NCBI RefSeq assembly: GCF_006538165.1 | Contig: NZ_BDLU01000032.1 | Location: forward strand, 62,001-126,000 | From: Komagataeibacter diospyri | GTDB lineage: Bacteria > Pseudomonadota > Alphaproteobacteria > Acetobacterales > Acetobacteraceae | DNA length: 64,000 nt | Reading direction: 5' to 3' | Part shown: positions 30,986 through 41,447 of the stretch, piece after piece | How positions within the stretch are numbered: the stretch's first letter is position 1 | Layout: the number at the start of each line of letters is the position of its first letter | The notes under the pieces: generated by a model | What the model saw: the letters and a program-made list of their open reading frames with translations, nothing else | The model's database searches: none | What the model was told of the DNA's origin: nothing | Translations under genes and position numbers: made by a program

Positions 30986-32801
30986 TCTTCATATTCCCGA
31001 TCATGCAGCCTGCGGCGGCTTCATACGCGCGGGCATCGCCTTCCGCGCGCTGTGTCTGTTCATGGATGTCGTCCAGCACCTTGCGGTCCTCGTCCGTCAT
31101 GCCTTCGGGCATGGTCATCTTCCCTTCGCCATCCGTGGCCATGCCAAGGCGGCGGTTGGCGTCATCCACGGCGGCGCGGGCCTGCGCCAGTTCGTCATCT
31201 GCTGTGCCGCCCGTTACCTGCGGGGCAGCGGCTTCGGTCTGGTCCACCGATCGACGGGAGGATGTGATGTCCGACGTATCTTCAAGGATCTTGCGGCGGG
31301 ATGCATCGGTCAGTATATTGGCTGCACTGCTCTGCATCCCGCCGCTACCCAACCCGGTCGAACCGGACGGAACCTGCGACTGGGCATAAGAGGGATGATC
31401 CCCGTCCGGACGGGGTGAGCCAGACTGGGCGGACTGGCTCCATAGCAGTTCTTTTTTCTTCAATGCCCGATATTTAAATGGTGATGCTGTAGCAACACGG
31501 TAATGCCCTTCCCCATCTTCGATCAGGTGAAGGACTGCCGCGTTATGTCGTGAATCAGAAACCGTTTTTCCTTCAATCCGGTTCACGAACAGCGCCATCT
31601 TTTTTACGCTGCCTGTGTCGCGTCGGATCTCACTCGCATTCCCTATCGTATCCCTCACGAATGATACCGCATCAGGATACCCCTGCGAACGGATGTCACG
31701 TCCATGCTGGGCTTCGATATGGAGACGACCGTAATTGTCTCCGGCTTTTTCCGCCCCTGAGCCGGGAAAGTAATGCTGACCTTCCGACAGGATGATGGGC
31801 AACGACGGCACGCCGTCTATTCCTTCCGGAATGTGCCCAACCCGAACCGGCGCATCAAGCGGTGTGCCCGGCACATCCTCGGGCCGCGTCGGCGGCCATG
31901 GCCGATCATCCATCCCCTGCGCCTGATCCTGCGCCTGCGTGGGGATTTCCTGCCCTGCCCCTTCGGGATCAATCGCATCCGTCAGTTCACCCACCACGTT
32001 GGGGCGGTCCTGCGCCAGGGCGGCGATGGCCTCATTCGTCGCGACGTTTCGCGCCTCGGGCGACAGGCTTTCCATCCGGTCGGATACCGGGTTGGCCATG
32101 TCATCCAGCGTGGGGGCCGTGTCCTTGGTCGGCTGGGCCTTTTCCAGTTCGCGCGCCGGGAACGCCATGTGCATGCCGCCGCCCAACAGGCCGCCAAACG
32201 CAACGTTGGTCAGCGCCTGTCCCATGGTCCAGTCGTTATGCTCGTCCTGCGAGATGCCATAGTTCAGCGGTTCCAGCGCAGCCTGTCCGGCCATGCCCTG
32301 CGTGGCCCCGGCCAGCCCGCGGGCTGCCAGACGGCTATCAACACCGAACCGGCCAAGAATGGAGGCCGCGCGGGCCTCCCCCATGCCCGGCACGAAGGCC
32401 GAGACGACATTCAGCGGATCAAGGAACTGTGGCAGCAGGCCGCCACCAATCCGGGCCGTCCCGCCCAGTATGCCGCCCGGCCCGCTGGCCATGGTGGCCT
32501 GCCGGACGGCCTGCGCATGTTTCTGCTGGTACAGGTCGTTGGCCAGCGCATCCGATACCGGCGCGCTGAACTTCAGGCCCGGCGTCTGATACCGGCTGTT
32601 GGCCTGATCGGCTGTCAGGATGTTGGGGTCCAGTGCCTGCGCGCGATGGCGCACCCAGTCGGCAATACCCATAACCGGCGTATCATGGATGCCTTCCGAC
32701 ACGGCCGCGCCAAGGGTCTGCCCCAGCGTGGACTGCATGTTGTCCGTGCCCTGCTGCTGGACGGATGCAGCCTCGATCGGGTCACCACTGATGAACGGCA
32801 T
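30978..32801 (-). CDS. Phage ejection protein with a C-terminal nuclease-like domain
   Basis: A 607-residue protein. Residues 1-210 are glycine/alanine-rich with hydrophobic stretches (GGILGGTARIGGGLLPQFLD, NVAFGGLLGGGMHMAF), fitting a virion ejection protein. A proline-rich linker follows (to ~330). Residues ~345-455 form a separate module: HYFPGSGAEKAGDNYGRLHI, EAQHGRDIRSQGY, VRDTIGNASEI, FKYRALKKKELLW. This resembles the PBECR-type nuclease domains (Barnase/EndoU/RelE-like) known in phage structural proteins. The C-terminus is coiled coil. The domain call is from pattern only. Confidence 0.6.
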   Translation of the reverse strand: MPFISGDPIEAASVQQQGTDNMQSTLGQTLGAAVSEGIHDTPVMGIADWVRHRAQALDPNILTADQANSRYQTPGLKFSAPVSDALANDLYQQKHAQAVRQATMASGPGGILGGTARIGGGLLPQFLDPLNVVSAFVPGMGEARAASILGRFGVDSRLAARGLAGATQGMAGQAALEPLNYGISQDEHNDWTMGQALTNVAFGGLLGGGMHMAFPARELEKAQPTKDTAPTLDDMANPVSDRMESLSPEARNVATNEAIAALAQDRPNVVGELTDAIDPEGAGQEIPTQAQDQAQGMDDRPWPPTRPEDVPGTPLDAPVRVGHIPEGIDGVPSLPIILSEGQHYFPGSGAEKAGDNYGRLHIEAQHGRDIRSQGYPDAVSFVRDTIGNASEIRRDTGSVKKMALFVNRIEGKTVSDSRHNAAVLHLIEDGEGHYRVATASPFKYRALKKKELLWSQSAQSGSPRPDGDHPSYAQSQVPSGSTGLGSGGMQSSAANILTDASRRKILEDTSDITSSRRSVDQTEAAAPQVTGGTADDELAQARAAVDDANRRLGMATDGEGKMTMPEGMTDEDRKVLDDIHEQTQRAEGDARAYEAAAGCMIGNMKNG

Positions 32802-33001
32802 CAGCCCAGCCCCCCTGACTGCACGGTGTTGAGGGAACCCGGATACGGCGCGGACCCGCCACCCTTGCCATACTGGCCGGAACGCATGCCATCGAACGTG
32901 ACGGTCACCGGGCTGCCGTCCTTGCGGCGCATGACGTAAGGCGTGGCCCCGTTGCGTGGCGGGATGACCAGCACGAGGCCGCTTTCATCATTATTGGGCA
33001 C
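32801..33001 (-). CDS. Hypothetical phage protein, possibly 5'-truncated
   Basis: The frame as taken starts at a GTG and gives 66 residues, MPNNDESGLVLVIPPRNGAT... It is co-translated with the next gene (TGATG). The frame stays open upstream with residues AGGQWVP before the GTG, and a neighbouring frame just above reads protein-like (VTVPGYGLALEFRFPLPEPA). The true N-terminus may therefore lie further up with a frameshift, antisense to the integrase start. Function unknown. Confidence 0.45.
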   Translation of the reverse strand: MPNNDESGLVLVIPPRNGATPYVMRRKDGSPVTVTFDGMRSGQYGKGGGSAPYPGSLNTVQSGGLG

Positions 33002-33018
33002 CCACTGGCCGCCTGCGC

Positions 33019-33963
33019 GTGCGGCGCAGGCTCCGGCAGTGGAAAACGGAACTCGAGCGCGAGGCCGTAACCGGGGACAGTGACCAGCTTTTTGAGGAAG
33101 CGGTCATCCGCTGGATTACCGAAGTGCTGGAAACCTCGGTCAAGCCCCAGACCATGCGGCGCTACACCATCTCCATCCGCAGTCTGGAAGCCACATTCAA
33201 GGGCGTGCGGGTGTGCGACATCACCACCCGACTGATTTCCAATTTTGTATCCAGTCGGTCGGGGTACGTCACCAACGCCACCATCCGCCGGGACCTGACC
33301 GCCCTGTCCCGCCTGCTGTCGGCCTGCGTGGCGTGGGGTTGGATCACCAGCAACCCCGCCCTGTCCTTTGACCGCACGATCATCCGCGAACGACGCGATC
33401 CGATCACGCCGCCCTGCCCGGATTCGGTAGCGCGGGTCAAGGCTGCCTGCCCGCCCGGCATGGCGGCAATTCTCGACCTGCTGGAACAGACCGGCATGCG
33501 GGAAAACGAGGCCGTCAGTCTGACAGGCGACAACGTGGACCATGAACGCCAGCAGATCCGGCTGTTGCGCACCAAAACGAGTCGGCCGCGCACGATCGCA
33601 TGGGTCACGCCGGGCGGAAATGCGACGGCATTGCTTGAGCAGGCACCCCATACCGGCTGTCTGTTCCCAAACCGGGATGGACATCCCTATCGCAACGCAG
33701 CTTCGAATTACGGACAGATCATGCGCCGGGTGATGGCGCGATGCGAAGCCAAGGGCATTCCCTTCACCCGCTTCCGCATCCATGACCTGCGCCACGCCTT
33801 CGCCATCCGATGGCTCAAGACAGGCGGGGATATCTACCGGCTGAGCCGCCATCTGGGGCACACCTCGGTCAAGACGACCGAGATCTACCTGTCCGCCCTG
33901 ACAGCGGATGAACTGGACCGCGTGCTGCATGTCGGCACAAAAGACGGCACAGAGACCCCATAA
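33019..33963 (+). CDS. Tyrosine recombinase / phage integrase
   Basis: The 314-residue protein has a SAM-like core-binding domain (LFEEAVIRWITEVLE to SNPALSF, about 25-115) and a catalytic domain with the R-H-R-Y set: arginine in TGMRENEAVSL, HDLRHAFAIRW, GHTSVKTTEIYL with the nucleophilic tyrosine. The N-terminal arm-binding domain seems short or missing: the frame opens only at a GTG at 33019, against the phage gene on the other strand. It ends nine bases before the right direct repeat and 66 bases before tRNA-Ser, the expected place for the element's integrase. Confidence 0.85.
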   Translation: MRRRLRQWKTELEREAVTGDSDQLFEEAVIRWITEVLETSVKPQTMRRYTISIRSLEATFKGVRVCDITTRLISNFVSSRSGYVTNATIRRDLTALSRLLSACVAWGWITSNPALSFDRTIIRERRDPITPPCPDSVARVKAACPPGMAAILDLLEQTGMRENEAVSLTGDNVDHERQQIRLLRTKTSRPRTIAWVTPGGNATALLEQAPHTGCLFPNRDGHPYRNAASNYGQIMRRVMARCEAKGIPFTRFRIHDLRHAFAIRWLKTGGDIYRLSRHLGHTSVKTTEIYLSALTADELDRVLHVGTKDGTETP

Positions 33964-33972
33964 ATGTAGCGG

Positions 33973-34005
33973 TTTTTGTGCATGCTAACATCTAGACGGC
34001 GGCGG
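33973..34005 (+). repeat. Right direct repeat of the mobile element (attR-like)
   Basis: It matches the left repeat at 17701-17733 at 30 of 33 positions, with 18 identical bases at its right end. It lies between the integrase stop and tRNA-Ser. The enclosed element is about 16.3 kb. Confidence 0.6.
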
Positions 34006-34029
34006 CAGACCTAGCTAAACAGACGATAT

Positions 34030-34119
<90 letters not shown>

Positions 34120-34285
34120 AACCAGTATCCCAACCCATACCAATCTGTTTCAGAAGGCTGGTTTTCTGCCCTTCTGTCGGCATTCTCTGTGCGTATTGTT
34201 CCTATTTTGTTTCATGCTGCTCCGTCCTCTTGTGGGCACGCAGCGGGCATGAAAAAGCAGGGGAACGGGTAAGGGGAGAATCCAC

Positions 34286-34523
34286 ATACTGACCAACACG
34301 AAAATCCGTTCGGCCACGCCAGAGCCACAGCATACCGGCTTGCAGACGCCGGAGGATTGTTTGTGCATGTCATGGCCAGTGGCAAGAAAATCTGGCGGCT
34401 CCGCTACAAATTCCAGAAACGGGAAAAAATGCTGACGCTGGGTGATTAACCATCTGTCGCGCTGGCAGATGCATGCCTGGAACACGAAGAGGCCAGGCGC
34501 ATCCTGCGTAAAGGGCGTGACCC
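34286..34523 (+). pseudogene. Remnant of a P4-type integrase (DUF4102 arm domain)
   Basis: The plus strand reads LTNTKIRSATPEPQ, shifts frame once near 34330, then YRLADAGGLFVHVMASGKKI, WRLRYKFQKREKMLTLGD, a stop where the family has tyrosine, and PSVALADACLEHEEARRILR. This is the N-terminal arm-binding domain of P4-type integrases, with a frameshift, a nonsense change and a lost start. It begins about 170 bases past the tRNA-Ser 3' end, where such integrases usually sit. The catalytic part is gone. The rest of 34120-34648 shows no gene. Confidence 0.75.
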
Positions 34524-34648
34524 GGTACCGGTCTGGCTCGCCATCCCTGTGACAGGTCTGTTCCACTGCTTACAGAATCCGCAGTCCCTGCATGCCACCG
34601 GGCAGGCATATGGGGCACAGACATATGTATTATCCGCGCCCCGTCCAA

Positions 34649-37600
34649 TCAGTCTTCAGGCACATGCCCCGCCATGCGTGCCGCTTCATCGGCAATGGCC
34701 TGTTCACGCACCCGGCGACGGGCACGGGCCCGCAACCACAGCCATGCGCCAGTCCCCAACATGACCGCACCTGCAACACCGCACAGGTACATCAGGATTG
34801 GATGACGCGACAGGAACCAGTCCACCCACATCCACAGCGGCAACCTGCCCACCGTATAGGTGGGTGATGTGCGATAGGTCGTGAATTTGTCACCATTCTT
34901 CAGCACGAGGTCACCCTGCAGGCTGGACAGCGCCTTGCGGTCATGCAGGCTGGTGACCAGATCATGAATATGGGCGCCATTATCCCCCAGCAGCGCCAGC
35001 ACCGAACGATGGCTGGCATAGGGGGATTCCGCACCGATCATCATTGCGGCGTTGTGCACCGGGGCATTCAGGTTGGCGGTCACGCCATTGCGCAGCCCGC
35101 TGCCATCACGGTCCTGAAACATATACCATATACCCTGCAGCCCCATATCCTGACCGACATGGATATGGCCATCGTCAATCTGGTATGCCGAACGTGACAG
35201 CAGGGCAGCCGCCGGGCCCATCTGCTGCACCGGGGCAAGCAGGATCACATCGCCCGGGGGCGGATTCTTCGCGATATCCGCTGTCGTGGCAAAATGCACC
35301 CCTGCGGCGGGATACCATGTCACCGACCCCATGAAGCCCATCAGGTCAAGATAGGCCCCGATCGTATCGGTATCCGGCGTGGGCGGCAGGACCACCGTGG
35401 TTTCCCCAAGATCGGCCATACGCGAAAACGGAAACCCGATTTCGGAAAAATAGGACAGGTTGGGCAAGGTGGTGAAATGCACCCCACGCCGGAAATCCAG
35501 CACGGAATCCGAATCAATCCCAAGACGCAGGTTACTGACTTCATTCGAACGGTGACATGCCCCACGGTCCACCGGACGGGCATCAAAGTTGAACTGCAGA
35601 TCATTCTGCCCGAACAGAAGCCATGACGGCAGCGCCGTGACATGCCCCACTGCCCCGGCATGCTGGGTGACCATCCGTTCCGACCACATGCGCCACAGGC
35701 TGTTGCCCAGCAGCGAATAGCTTTGCAGATAGGAGTTGTTGAGACTGACATCCAGACGGGAAGTATTGGTATCAACCACCGGGCTGTCCGGTGTACGTAC
35801 CCACAGATCCATCAGGAAAGGCAGGCCGTGCCACGTATACAGATCGGGTGGCAGGTGAAACGGCACGTGCAGCGTACCGGGCGCGAAGCCACCAGCCTGC
35901 AGGTCGCCTGCCGTCACCAGTTCACCAAAGCGCACCGGGCGATCCGTCGGGATGAAGGCCGGGGCATCATAAGGCCTGCGGGGACGTAGGGTGACGTCCT
36001 GCACTACGGTAGATGACACGTTGCCCAGCGTATCGGGCGAAAACACCAGCGCGCGGGCCGCGATCTCAACATCATGCGGCGTGCGCCCGGTTACGATCAG
36101 GACGGTGCCCCACCTGTCATTGGGATTGGCGATTTCCAGCAGCGTCGGACCGGCGGGCATGTGTCTGTGGTCATCAACGGGAATGTTCTGGCCGATTTCA
36201 ATGGCATTGCCCGATGCCGGTATGCTGCGCGACACGGGAAAGGATAGCTGCCGCGAATCAGCCATCCTGCCAAACCATGAGGCGACAAGCCCCCCTGCCC
36301 GCATGATGTCCTCCCCCGGCACTTCTGCGGGCATGACCACAGGCACCCGCATGGCCACCTTCAGGTTGGGATCGAAAAAGGGTACCGGCAACCGGCTCAG
36401 GTCACGTTCAGGCACGATCCGCGCGGTGGTCAGGGTAATGCTGGACTGGTCCGATATCTGGGCCCACAGCACATCATTGTACAGGTCGTTGCAATCACGC
36501 CTGTATTCACCGGCAAAATGGAAATTGAGCTTGTTGTCCCCCGTGAAATAAAGCGGATCGACCGCAAATTCCATCGGCCCGAAAGTCGGATGGGCGGGAT
36601 CGATACGGATCGTGCCGACATACTGTTCATTCAGGGTAATGGTCAGCGCCGTGGCTTCGGGCAGAAGCGAGGGCGAAATCGCCCCCGACAGCTTCAGCGT
36701 CGCATGGGTCACGACGCGATTGGCCGGCACCACCACGTCAATTCCCTGCAATGGCGAAAAGCCGCGCAGGGTCAACGGGCCATTTTCAAGGCCGAGATCA
36801 TGAAACGGAATGGTGCGCGTAATTTCGGTATCGGCCACCCGGTCCGCAAGCGTCGGGTCCGCCATACTGCCCACGGGGGGAATATCGCCACTGTTGGTAT
36901 CCCCCAGCGGGGTCAGGCGCGACACGCCGGTCGTGTTGTAAACCGGGGGCGACACGGGTGCCCCGGCTGGGGCGGTGGTAGCTGGCGGCACGGGCGGGGG
37001 CGAAGCAGCGTCCTGCGCCACGGCAGGCATCATCACCGACAGCAGCATGCCCATCCCTGCCGCCATCATGGTCATGCCATAGCCAATGCCCCGACGGACA
37101 GGGGGCACCACAAGGCTCTTTTTTTCCAGCGTTTCTTCCTTGTGCACGCTATCATCACTTCCTTCAGCTTCCTGCGCCGGGCTGAGATCCCACAGGTAGG
37201 GCGGGGACAGAAGGCCGCCTATGCTTTTTATGACCTGATATATGCTGTTCAACGGTCGGTCATCCTTGAAATCGGCCCAGTTATGCCATGCATCGCTTCG
37301 GCCGAACACAAGGCTGACAATCTGGCGTTCCTGTTCCAGCGTCTCGATTTTCCATTGCAGGTGCAGCCACGAACCGCGCTGCCCGAGTATGGTGGCAGGC
37401 ACTGCCACCTCGATCCCGTCATCGGGCTTGCTATAGCGCAGGGTGATATCCAGCGGGGTTTCCAGCTGTTCGGGCAGGCTGAGGGTCACACCCGCCCCGC
37501 CCAGCGAGATATCGGTCGTATGGGCATGGAATACCGCGCCATCGTCAAAACAGACATCAACCGGCAGCTTGACCCGTACCCGCGGCTTGTGCCGGATCTG

Positions 37601-39304
37601 CCGCGTCTCTCGTCCCACCGCAATGGACGCCAGCACCACGATCAGGCTGATGGTGATCCATAGCGTATTGAGCACGAAAGACTGGAACGCCAGTTTCTGG
37701 TGATACTGGAAAATCATGCCCAGAATGCCACGCACCATCCCCGCAAACAGGATCAGCGCCATGATGACATTGGGGTACACCGCGCTGAAATCAAAATATC
37801 CCCGCGCCAGCAGCCCCCCCTTATCGGTGACGTTGAACTTGCCCTTGTGCGGCTGCAGCAGGGTGACGATGGTGATGCGGATGAGAAACAGCGCGAGCGA
37901 TGTCTCGTAGATTTCGCTCCAGAAGGAATAGCGCCATCGCCCCTCGATCCGTGACAGGGTCATGATGGAATGGAAGATATGCGGCAGCGCATAGACCATG
38001 ATGGCAAATGGGGATGCCGCAATGATGTTCTGCCCGAAAAACAGGAACCCCAGCGGTGAAACAAGGAAGGTTACCCTGGGGATGGCAAACAGGAAGTGCG
38101 ACATGGCCGACAGGTAGCAAAGCCGCTGTTCCCACCGCAGGCCGCCGCCCAGCATGGGATTATCCAGCCGCATGATCTGCAGCATGCCACGCGCCCAGCG
38201 CACGCGCTGGCCGATATGCAGGATCAGCCGTTCGGTCGCCAGTCCACCGGCCAGCGGCTGGCACAGATACGCCGTCCCCCACCCCTTGCGCTGCATCTTC
38301 AGCGCGGTATGGGCATCTTCCGTAACCGTTTCGGTCGCGAACCCGCCAACACTCAGCAGCGCCGAACGGCGGATGGCCGCACAGGAACCGCAGAAGAACG
38401 TGGCATCCCAGAAATCATTGCCGTCCTGCACCAGTCCGTAGAACATGTTGCCTTCGGGCGGGACGTCATAGCCTGCGGCAAGGTTACGCTGGAACGGGTC
38501 TGGGGAATAGAAATGGTGCGGCGTCTGTAGCAGCGCCAGCTTGGGGTTCGCCACCATCCAGCCAATGGTCTTGAGCAGGAAGGACCGGGTGGGCACGTGG
38601 TCGCAGTCGAAAATGACCACGAACTCCCCCCTGGTGATCTTCATGGCATGGTTGAGGTTACCGGCCTTGGCGTGGTTGTTCTCGGAACGGATGATGTAGC
38701 CCGCGCCGGATTCCCTGGCGAAATCGTAAAAGGACTTCCGCCGCCCGTCATCCAGGATATAGACATTCAGCTTGTCCGCGGGCCAGTGCAGGTCCATCGC
38801 CCCCAGCACGGTCGAACGCACCAGTTCCAGATCCTCGTTATAGGACGGGACATAGACATCCACCATCGGCCAGTCATCAGGGTTGTCCGGCAGGCGGTGC
38901 GGCTTGCGGCCCAGGGGCCATGACATCTGGAAATAGCTCAGGCACAGGGTGGACAGGGCGTACCCCTCCGCCATCAGCAGGGCTATCGACATGACAATCT
39001 GCAGCGGGCCGGTAAACTGCACCGTGCTGCCCAGCCGCCAGATCAGATAGCGAAAGGACACGAACAGAGACAGCATCATGAGGATGCAGGTGACATGCCG
39101 CCCCTTCCTCCGGTTCAGGAAGAAGAACAGGCTGATCGTACCCACGGAAATATAGGCCTGCTGTGCCGGGGCAAGGGTGATGTCGCCAACAGACAGGCAG
39201 AGAAACGCCCCTCCAGCCAACAGAAAGCAGACAAGCCACTTCAACCCGCGCGGCGTGGCCATGAACGCATCACCGCCCCACTTCAGCCACAATTCCCTTA
39301 GCAT
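34649..39304 (-). CDS. bcsAB: Fused cellulose synthase BcsA-BcsB, stand-alone copy
   Basis: A 1,551-residue fusion. BcsA part: membrane helices, then the GT2 catalytic motifs ILDDG (185-187), FDCDH (233-236), TED (328-330) and QRVRW (366-370), a gating-loop FNVTDKG (489-495), and a PilZ domain binding cyclic-di-GMP with RHKPR (570-574) and DISLGGAG (597-604). BcsB part from about 745: a signal-like helix ending AVAQD, then the periplasmic beta-rich domains and a C-terminal anchor helix near 1505-1530. It makes and guides beta-1,4-glucan. No bcsC, bcsD, bcsX or bcsY gene is next to it, as in the secondary acsAII/bcsAB copies of Komagataeibacter. Confidence 0.92.
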   Translation of the reverse strand: MLRELWLKWGGDAFMATPRGLKWLVCFLLAGGAFLCLSVGDITLAPAQQAYISVGTISLFFFLNRRKGRHVTCILMMLSLFVSFRYLIWRLGSTVQFTGPLQIVMSIALLMAEGYALSTLCLSYFQMSWPLGRKPHRLPDNPDDWPMVDVYVPSYNEDLELVRSTVLGAMDLHWPADKLNVYILDDGRRKSFYDFARESGAGYIIRSENNHAKAGNLNHAMKITRGEFVVIFDCDHVPTRSFLLKTIGWMVANPKLALLQTPHHFYSPDPFQRNLAAGYDVPPEGNMFYGLVQDGNDFWDATFFCGSCAAIRRSALLSVGGFATETVTEDAHTALKMQRKGWGTAYLCQPLAGGLATERLILHIGQRVRWARGMLQIMRLDNPMLGGGLRWEQRLCYLSAMSHFLFAIPRVTFLVSPLGFLFFGQNIIAASPFAIMVYALPHIFHSIMTLSRIEGRWRYSFWSEIYETSLALFLIRITIVTLLQPHKGKFNVTDKGGLLARGYFDFSAVYPNVIMALILFAGMVRGILGMIFQYHQKLAFQSFVLNTLWITISLIVVLASIAVGRETRQIRHKPRVRVKLPVDVCFDDGAVFHAHTTDISLGGAGVTLSLPEQLETPLDITLRYSKPDDGIEVAVPATILGQRGSWLHLQWKIETLEQERQIVSLVFGRSDAWHNWADFKDDRPLNSIYQVIKSIGGLLSPPYLWDLSPAQEAEGSDDSVHKEETLEKKSLVVPPVRRGIGYGMTMMAAGMGMLLSVMMPAVAQDAASPPPVPPATTAPAGAPVSPPVYNTTGVSRLTPLGDTNSGDIPPVGSMADPTLADRVADTEITRTIPFHDLGLENGPLTLRGFSPLQGIDVVVPANRVVTHATLKLSGAISPSLLPEATALTITLNEQYVGTIRIDPAHPTFGPMEFAVDPLYFTGDNKLNFHFAGEYRRDCNDLYNDVLWAQISDQSSITLTTARIVPERDLSRLPVPFFDPNLKVAMRVPVVMPAEVPGEDIMRAGGLVASWFGRMADSRQLSFPVSRSIPASGNAIEIGQNIPVDDHRHMPAGPTLLEIANPNDRWGTVLIVTGRTPHDVEIAARALVFSPDTLGNVSSTVVQDVTLRPRRPYDAPAFIPTDRPVRFGELVTAGDLQAGGFAPGTLHVPFHLPPDLYTWHGLPFLMDLWVRTPDSPVVDTNTSRLDVSLNNSYLQSYSLLGNSLWRMWSERMVTQHAGAVGHVTALPSWLLFGQNDLQFNFDARPVDRGACHRSNEVSNLRLGIDSDSVLDFRRGVHFTTLPNLSYFSEIGFPFSRMADLGETTVVLPPTPDTDTIGAYLDLMGFMGSVTWYPAAGVHFATTADIAKNPPPGDVILLAPVQQMGPAAALLSRSAYQIDDGHIHVGQDMGLQGIWYMFQDRDGSGLRNGVTANLNAPVHNAAMMIGAESPYASHRSVLALLGDNGAHIHDLVTSLHDRKALSSLQGDLVLKNGDKFTTYRTSPTYTVGRLPLWMWVDWFLSRHPILMYLCGVAGAVMLGTGAWLWLRARARRRVREQAIADEAARMAGHVPED

Positions 39305-39484
39305 ATTTTATAACCAGACCGACCTGAATAAAAACTGCTGATACACATGCATGCAACAGACGCGCAGGGACATTTCACGGACCATTATTGCGCCCCGCGG
39401 CAGGCATGATTTATTCCTTATGACAAACAGTTCCGCTTAAAAGGTATCTCTTTCCCGTGATTTTTTAATGGGAGGGAACATTAA

Positions 39485-39598
39485 ATGACGTGCCATCGTG
39501 ACCGCAAGGTATTATGTGGGATGCCGATTTATTTTTACATATCGGATAAAAAAACAAACCTCACGCCCGTTGACAGTATAAGTCAGGGAAATTCATAA
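39485..39598 (+). CDS. Candidate 37-residue ORF upstream of bcsAB
   Basis: ATG at 39485 follows a strong GGGAGGG ribosome site (nine bases). The peptide MTCHRDRKVLCGMPIYFYIS continues DKKTNLTPVDSISQGNS. It is in AT-rich DNA of the 475-base region between bcsAB and rhlE, divergent from bcsAB. No family recognised and only the ribosome site argues for translation. Confidence 0.25.
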   Translation: MTCHRDRKVLCGMPIYFYISDKKTNLTPVDSISQGNS

Positions 39599-39685
39599 AT
39601 CCGATATCGGGTAATAATATCATATCCATTTATTCATTAAATAAAACATTTCATTTTACATATATCATCTGATCATGACAGACGG

Positions 39686-39722
39686 AAAAAGGCACCCGAT
39701 CCACAGGACCGGGTGCCTTTTT
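39686..39722 (-). terminator. Rho-independent terminator of rhlE (bidirectional in form)
   Basis: GGCACCCG (39691-39698) pairs with CGGGTGCC (39710-39717) around 11 bases, with AAAAA before and TTTTT after. It is 57 bases past the rhlE stop. Confidence 0.85.
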
Positions 39723-39779
39723 CATATCATCGCATATGCAGCGCCTGCCCACCGGGGCAAAAATGCGCCGCCTGCGGGA

Positions 39780-41117
<1,338 letters not shown>

Positions 41118-41447
41118 GAATGGCGCCTCCTGGCGCGAAAAAACAGGGCCGTGGGGCACGCAGGAACCTGCATGCCCGGATGGCGAACTGACAGACATAC
41201 CCGGCACCGGCCCTTATATGCACGGGGGCACTCGGTCTGTTGTCGCAAGGATATCATGTAAGGAATAAAGGCCGGTCCAGTCTGCTTCTGTTCGTGTCCC
41301 CCGCGTCAAGGACACGTGCAATCAAACCAGCACAAGGAACAGGCGCGGTCCGTTCCCAAGCCTGAGGCTGTATATTGTTACGGGGGGGACCGCAAGCTTT
41401 TTCATGCAAGCCCCCCCTTCATGCGCCCCCATTACGGGCGGGCCGGT
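41118..41447. other. Intergenic region with a G-run/C-run hairpin
   Basis: About 330 bases between rhlE and the nitroreductase gene, holding the rhlE promoter. GGGGGGG at 41382-41388 can pair with CCCCCCC at 41411-41417 around CGCAAGCTTTTTCATGC; on the minus strand it lies about 30 bases past the nitroreductase stop and may end that operon. No gene seen. Confidence 0.4.
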
